A DNA stretch of 8,298 nucleotides from Pseudanabaenaceae cyanobacterium MP8IB2.15 (GTDB taxonomy: Bacteria; Cyanobacteriota; Cyanobacteriia; Pseudanabaenales; Pseudanabaenaceae), in the NCBI GenBank assembly GCA_030248825.1, contig JARCMB010000221.1:1-8298 (forward strand), read 5' to 3'. The stretch's first letter is position 1, and every line of letters starts with the position of its first letter. Positions 5,437 through 8,298 of the stretch are shown here, piece by piece. A model generated the notes under the pieces. The model was not told the origin of the DNA. It did no database searches and was given only the letters and a program-made list of their open reading frames with translations. The translations under genes and the position numbers were made by a program.

Positions 5437-7008
5437 CTACTTTGCTAGACTGGTCGCTAGGGCATCAAGATCGAGTGGGATGGCGGTATCGATCGAAGTC
5501 AGAATCGATCGATCTGACTCAGAAAAACCCTCAAACGCTTGTTGTTGGCTAGCAAGTAGGTCGGTAGTAGCATCGGCAATATCATTATTTGCCGCAGTTC
5601 GATCGCTTAATCGCTGTTTGATTAGATCCAGTTCGGTATGGCAATAGATGATCTGGATCGGGATGTGATGGGTAGTAGCTTGGTCGATCGCTTCGGTACG
5701 CAAAGCTGTTCGATCGTACTTGGCATCAAGGATGACATTAAAACCTTTGCTGGCAAGCAATACCCCGATTTCCCATAGCCTGCTGTAAGTCTTGGCAGTC
5801 ATTTCGGGCGTGTAGATCGCGTCGCCACCACGTTGCATGAGGTCAATTCCCGCTAGATGTTTACGGATCGCATCAGAACGCAGGTGAATCGCATCGATCC
5901 GTTGGGCTAATTCACGCGCTACGGTACTTTTGCCCGAACCCGACAACCCCGACATCAAGATCAGCTTGCCTTGTGATGGTTTGGTATATTCCCACGCCAT
6001 TTTGTAGTAAGCCGCCGCTTCAGTTTTAGCTCGATCCTTGACAGGTTGAGGAATCCCAGGATCATCGAGTAGAAACGAAGTCACCTTGGCACGAATGTAG
6101 GCACGCATACTGCAATACAAAGGTAATAGCGGTACGGCGTTGTAATCTCCTGTTTGCTCCAAATAATTATTCAGGAAAGCATTAGCCAAATCTCTCCTAC
6201 CGCGATATTGCAAATCCATCAGCAGAAATGCCGCGTCATAGATCGCATCACTATTCCGAAATGGTTCATTAAATTCGATGCAATCAAAGATTTGAATTTT
6301 GTCCTCATACACACAAATATTCTTTAAATGCAAGTCGCCATGACATTCTTTGACCTTACCTTGAGCAATTCGATCGACAAATAATTCGGCATTTTCAGCA
6401 AAGAATTTTTCGGTATATTCGCGTGTTCGATCGAACTGTGCTTGAGTTTGAGCAAGTCCAATATATTTCACTGTATGTTGATAGTTATCCTCGGCTACAG
6501 CCCTGACCGCATCTTTCGTACCGAAGCTAGATATGTGCTCACTGGTTGCAGCGTGTTGATGGAAATTAGCTAATTGTTTACCAATATCAATTACCTGATC
6601 GATCGTCAGTTTATTCTGTTCAAACAAGTTAATCAGCAAGTTTGATTGAGGGAATTGTAACATTTGAATTGCATATTCTACTGGCTCACTATTACTAATA
6701 ATGTTAGGGCTGACATCAAAACCAAACTTTCGATCGACTTCAGTAATTGGCAAAATCTGCAAATACAAATCTGGAGCTAATCGCCGATTTAATCGCAGTT
6801 CTTCCTGACAGAAAAACTGCCGTTTCTCTAACGTCGAAAAATCCAGAAACCCAAAATTCATTGGCTTTTTGACTTTGTAGGCATACTTCCCTGTGAGTAA
6901 GACAAAAGATATGTGTGTTTGTATTAGCTCAATCTCTTGCGTAACTTTATGTGGGTAAAAGTCAGGCGAGAGCATCTGTTCGATCAAAGGAGGTAGTATG
7001 GCAGTCAT
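5437..7008 (-). CDS. Fusion of aminoglycoside-phosphotransferase-like kinase and P-loop ATPase/kinase
   Basis: This 523-residue two-domain protein has an N-terminal half (about 20-335) resembling the APH/protein-kinase-like fold. It has KVKKPMNFGFLDFSTLEKR-type sequence near residues 45-63, a Brenner-type catalytic loop HGDLHLKN (223-230, Asp225), and a metal-binding Asp242 in IFDCIEFN in place of DFG. The C-terminal half (about 347-523) is a P-loop kinase with Walker A GLSGSGKST (354-362), an LRSDAIRK block (376-383) like that of small-molecule and adenylylsulfate/gluconate-type kinases, and Asp428 in ILDAKYDR as a likely Walker B acid. The architecture is a known, widespread fusion (COG2187 plus COG0645, from memory) usually called AAA family ATPase; the substrate is unknown, and antibiotic resistance should not be inferred. 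The ATG at 7006-7008 matches the usual LPPLIEQML start region but has no Shine-Dalgarno, and a -10-like box lies only 8 bp upstream. ppk1 follows 117 bp downstream. Confidence 0.9.
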   Translation of the reverse strand: MTAILPPLIEQMLSPDFYPHKVTQEIELIQTHISFVLLTGKYAYKVKKPMNFGFLDFSTLEKRQFFCQEELRLNRRLAPDLYLQILPITEVDRKFGFDVSPNIISNSEPVEYAIQMLQFPQSNLLINLFEQNKLTIDQVIDIGKQLANFHQHAATSEHISSFGTKDAVRAVAEDNYQHTVKYIGLAQTQAQFDRTREYTEKFFAENAELFVDRIAQGKVKECHGDLHLKNICVYEDKIQIFDCIEFNEPFRNSDAIYDAAFLLMDLQYRGRRDLANAFLNNYLEQTGDYNAVPLLPLYCSMRAYIRAKVTSFLLDDPGIPQPVKDRAKTEAAAYYKMAWEYTKPSQGKLILMSGLSGSGKSTVARELAQRIDAIHLRSDAIRKHLAGIDLMQRGGDAIYTPEMTAKTYSRLWEIGVLLASKGFNVILDAKYDRTALRTEAIDQATTHHIPIQIIYCHTELDLIKQRLSDRTAANNDIADATTDLLASQQQAFEGFSESDRSILTSIDTAIPLDLDALATSLAK

Positions 7009-7162
7009 GTTTAGAGTTATAGCTGAGGCAATATCTTGGCAAAATCATTTTAGCTTGATTGGGCTGAGCAAGTCGATCGAGCATAAACCTTGGATCACCT
7101 TGGCATCGATCGAACCCCAAAAACTACCCTACAATCAACATGGGTATACCCCTATAGATTAA
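6998..7162 (+). CDS. Possible small ORF with strong Shine-Dalgarno, unrecognised
   Basis: A plus-strand ATG at 6998-7000 is preceded by AAAGGAGGT (6986-6994), a nine-base match to the complement of the 16S rRNA 3' end, at 3-nt spacing. It opens a 54-codon frame ending in TAA at 7160-7162, only 5 nt before the ATG of the nuclease-fold gene. The predicted peptide, starting MAVMFRVIAE, is not recognised and has no obvious membrane segment. It could be a leader peptide or a translational coupler for the next gene, which lacks its own Shine-Dalgarno. Against it, the start and its ribosome-binding sequence lie antisense to the first codons of the fusion kinase, where the CCTCCT comes from a conserved-looking Leu-Pro-Pro-Leu stretch. 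The signal may therefore be a by-product of that coding sequence. Treat as a candidate only. Confidence 0.22.
   Translation: MAVMFRVIAEAISWQNHFSLIGLSKSIEHKPWITLASIEPQKLPYNQHGYTPID
7016..7042 (-). promoter_or_regulatory. Possible promoter of the fusion kinase gene
   Basis: On the minus strand TATAAC (7016-7021, five of six -10 matches) is preceded at 15 bp by TTGCCA (7037-7042, five of six -35 matches). The spacing is shorter than ideal. The predicted transcription start falls at about 7008-7010, at or just before the ATG of the kinase gene, which has no Shine-Dalgarno; together these suggest a leaderless or nearly leaderless transcript. Confidence 0.32.
7130..7151 (+). promoter_or_regulatory. 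-10-like box followed by a perfect palindrome before the nuclease-fold gene
   Basis: TACAAT (7130-7135) matches five of six -10 bases, but there is no -35 at normal spacing; TTGGCA at 7100-7105 is 24 bp away. Six bases downstream is a perfect 10-bp palindrome, GGGTATACCC (7142-7151), ending 16 bp before the ATG at 7168. It could be an operator overlapping the transcription start, or chance. Confidence 0.22.
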
Positions 7163-7167
7163 CTTAT

Positions 7168-7770
7168 ATGGCTTATAGTGACTTTTCCCTGTCTCGCGTT
7201 CGGGAGATGTTTGGGCTAGTTTTAGAGGAGCCAAAAAGTCTGTTTCTCGACATTTTACCGACTCCAGCTAGCGATTATCTGCTGACCGCTCTTGATGAAA
7301 ATCTGGCCCTTGCTACAGCGATCAATACCGAAAAAGCTCGATCGGAACTGGTGATTGCGCCTGTGCTATTGGAAGTCCGTCGCCAACTGAATTACGAAAT
7401 CGGTTTTTTCTCTGGTACGGAATTCAATATCGATCCCACACAGGGTTTAACGGGTAACTGTGACTATATTCTCAGTGCGATCAAGGATTCCTATGAGGTT
7501 CGATCGCCTGTACTGATGTTGGTAGAAGCAAAGAATGAAAATATTAAAGCTGGCTTGGGACAATGCGCCGCAGAGATGATCGCAGCTCAACTGGTAAATA
7601 CTAAGGCTGATTTAGTGAATCGATCGGTGTATGGCTGCGTTACAACAGGGACAGATTGGAAGTTAAGGTTATGCGATCGCAGGCTCGCAATCGATCAGCG
7701 CGATTATTTCATCAATGAAGTGTCTTCGATCCTCAGCATTCTCTTGCTACCCTTCCAGCAACTACAGTAG
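7168..7770 (+). CDS. Cyanobacterial protein of unknown function with PD-(D/E)XK nuclease-like motifs
   Basis: From the ATG at 7168 this is a 200-residue soluble protein with no signal peptide. It resembles an uncharacterised family that I recall as common, often in several copies, in cyanobacterial genomes; those proteins also begin MAYSDF-like and carry an EKARSE...P(V/I)L.E(V/I)R block, here residues 55-71. The middle shows the pattern of a restriction-endonuclease-like fold: Glu60 as a possible helix-A acid, Asp99 in GNCDYILS, Glu120-x-Lys122 in VLMLVEAKNE, and Gln132 in GLGQCAAEM. This is a full D...ExK...Q set, so an active nuclease centre is possible. No methyltransferase or helicase gene is adjacent. 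The frame is open from a TTG at 7090, but the 26 extra residues do not look like the family. No Shine-Dalgarno precedes the ATG; a 54-codon frame ends 5 nt upstream. The CO2 hydration gene follows 54 bp downstream on the same strand. The fold is inferred from motifs; the biological role is unknown. Confidence 0.82.
   Translation: MAYSDFSLSRVREMFGLVLEEPKSLFLDILPTPASDYLLTALDENLALATAINTEKARSELVIAPVLLEVRRQLNYEIGFFSGTEFNIDPTQGLTGNCDYILSAIKDSYEVRSPVLMLVEAKNENIKAGLGQCAAEMIAAQLVNTKADLVNRSVYGCVTTGTDWKLRLCDRRLAIDQRDYFINEVSSILSILLLPFQQLQ
7673..7680. repeat. HIP1 octamer GCGATCGC
   Basis: A perfect HIP1 palindrome inside the nuclease-fold gene, showing that this gene shares the sequence signature of the host chromosome. 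Confidence 0.9.
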
Positions 7771-7824
7771 AGCTAAAATCCCGATCGATTAATTTTTGGC
7801 AGAGAAGCTTGTTAATATTATTGG

Positions 7825-8298
7825 ATGATCGATACTAAACCAAAGTTTAACAACTCCTTAGCCGCAATCGTCGAACACCTAGCGGCAGGCGGAGCATTGC
7901 TACCTGAATCGTCACAGAATGTCATGGAAGTAGTTGGCGTACTCAAAAGTTATGGCTTTGTGCTGGATGCTTATTGGCAGAATCTGATTTATATTGCCGA
8001 CGAGCAGTTTCTTGTACTTTTTCCCTTTTTTAAATATTTGAATGGTGATGTTTCCCCCAACAGGCTGATAAAACACTGGTGGCACGATCGAATTAATTTC
8101 GAGTTTGCCGAGTACTGCATGAAGGCGATGTTTTGGCATGGCGGTGGTGGTTTAGATCGCTATCTCGACTCGGAGGAGTTTACACAACTGGCACAACTGG
8201 CAATTCAAGCCAAAATTAAGGGCAATTTATTCGTGCGGGGCATCGATCGATTGTTTCCTGACTTCTTGCTCGAACAAGTCCGACAAATGTGTTATTAC
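7825..8298 (+). CDS. chpX: CO2 hydration protein, ChpX/CupB type (C-terminus beyond window edge)
   Basis: The frame opens at the ATG at 7825 and stays open for 158 codons to the edge; the full family protein is roughly 360-440 residues. ChpX/CupB and ChpY/CupA are hydrophilic subunits bound to specialised thylakoid NDH-1 complexes and convert CO2 to bicarbonate for the carbon-concentrating mechanism. Family hallmarks are the AGGALLP start (21-27), VVGVLKSYGFVLDAY (36-50), LYIAD-like and FPFFKY (66-71) strands, HWWHDRINFEFAEYCMKAM (84-102) and WHGGGGLD (104-111). His84 and Arg89 may correspond to the zinc-binding His and Arg reported for CupA; I infer this from their five-residue spacing. The short distance from FPFFKY to HWWHDR fits CupB/ChpX, since I recall an insertion there in CupA. 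No ndhF or ndhD gene lies upstream, as with the separately located cupB of Synechocystis. The start has no clear Shine-Dalgarno. A 9-bp tandem unit (8183-8200) encodes Gln-Leu-Ala twice. Confidence 0.88.
   Translation, partial: MIDTKPKFNNSLAAIVEHLAAGGALLPESSQNVMEVVGVLKSYGFVLDAYWQNLIYIADEQFLVLFPFFKYLNGDVSPNRLIKHWWHDRINFEFAEYCMKAMFWHGGGGLDRYLDSEEFTQLAQLAIQAKIKGNLFVRGIDRLFPDFLLEQVRQMCYY

Noticed and set aside
7090..7167. Upstream TTG start for the nuclease-fold gene, adding 26 residues
   Set aside because: The MAYSDF start at 7168 matches the family as I recall it; the extension runs through likely promoter sequence and looks non-coding.
7771..7824. Separate promoter (TTGGCA 7796-7801 with TATTAT 7816-7821) and AT-rich terminator before chpX
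   Set aside because: The spacing is only 14 bp and the start would fall on the ATG; the AT-only stem with a T-run is too weak for a terminator.
7912..8139. Minus-strand 75-codon frame at the right end
   Set aside because: It is antisense to the conserved block of the CO2 hydration protein and has no independent support.
8183..8200. 9-bp tandem duplication in chpX as a recent insertion
   Set aside because: It keeps frame and, judging by remembered homologues, the segment has the usual family length, so it is probably ordinary sequence drift.

Overview
The window looks like a cyanobacterial chromosome segment. The protein at the right edge is a CO2 hydration protein (ChpX/CupB type), a family I know only from cyanobacteria. 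The octamer GCGATCGC (HIP1) occurs three times, and its core CGATCG occurs more than 40 times by eye, where about two are expected by chance. Gene content is mostly housekeeping. I see no phage genes, transposase, CRISPR array, tRNA or rRNA. A Pseudanabaena- or Leptolyngbya-like filamentous host would fit, but the genus is a guess.

Layout, left to right. (1) 1-524, minus: a pentapeptide-repeat protein whose C-terminus lies beyond the left edge. (2) 624-1472, minus: a membrane-anchored alpha/beta hydrolase. (3) 1473-1642: a divergent control region containing a perfect 15-bp dyad. (4) 1643-2824 and 2841-3197, plus: alanine racemase (alr), then a single-domain rhodanese 16 bp downstream, probably one operon. 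(5) 3202-5319, minus: polyphosphate kinase (ppk1), whose stop codon lies 4 bp from the rhodanese stop. (6) 5437-7008, minus: a fusion of an aminoglycoside-phosphotransferase-like kinase with a P-loop kinase, upstream of ppk1 on the same strand. (7) 7168-7770, plus: a PD-(D/E)XK-nuclease-fold protein of unknown function, divergent from the fusion kinase. (8) 7825-8298, plus: the first 158 codons of a CO2 hydration protein, running off the right edge.

Functionally, alr supplies D-alanine for peptidoglycan, ppk1 makes polyphosphate from ATP, and ChpX works with the specialised thylakoid NDH-1 complex to convert CO2 to bicarbonate. Nothing in the sequence links these into one pathway. The least explained stretch is 6998-7170. 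There a 54-codon reading frame with a strong Shine-Dalgarno sequence starts inside the 5' end of the opposite-strand kinase gene and stops 5 nt before the start codon of the nuclease-fold gene, which has no Shine-Dalgarno of its own. I found no convincing new multi-gene system. The best candidates for follow-up are this junction, the solitary nuclease-fold protein, and the fusion kinase next to ppk1.
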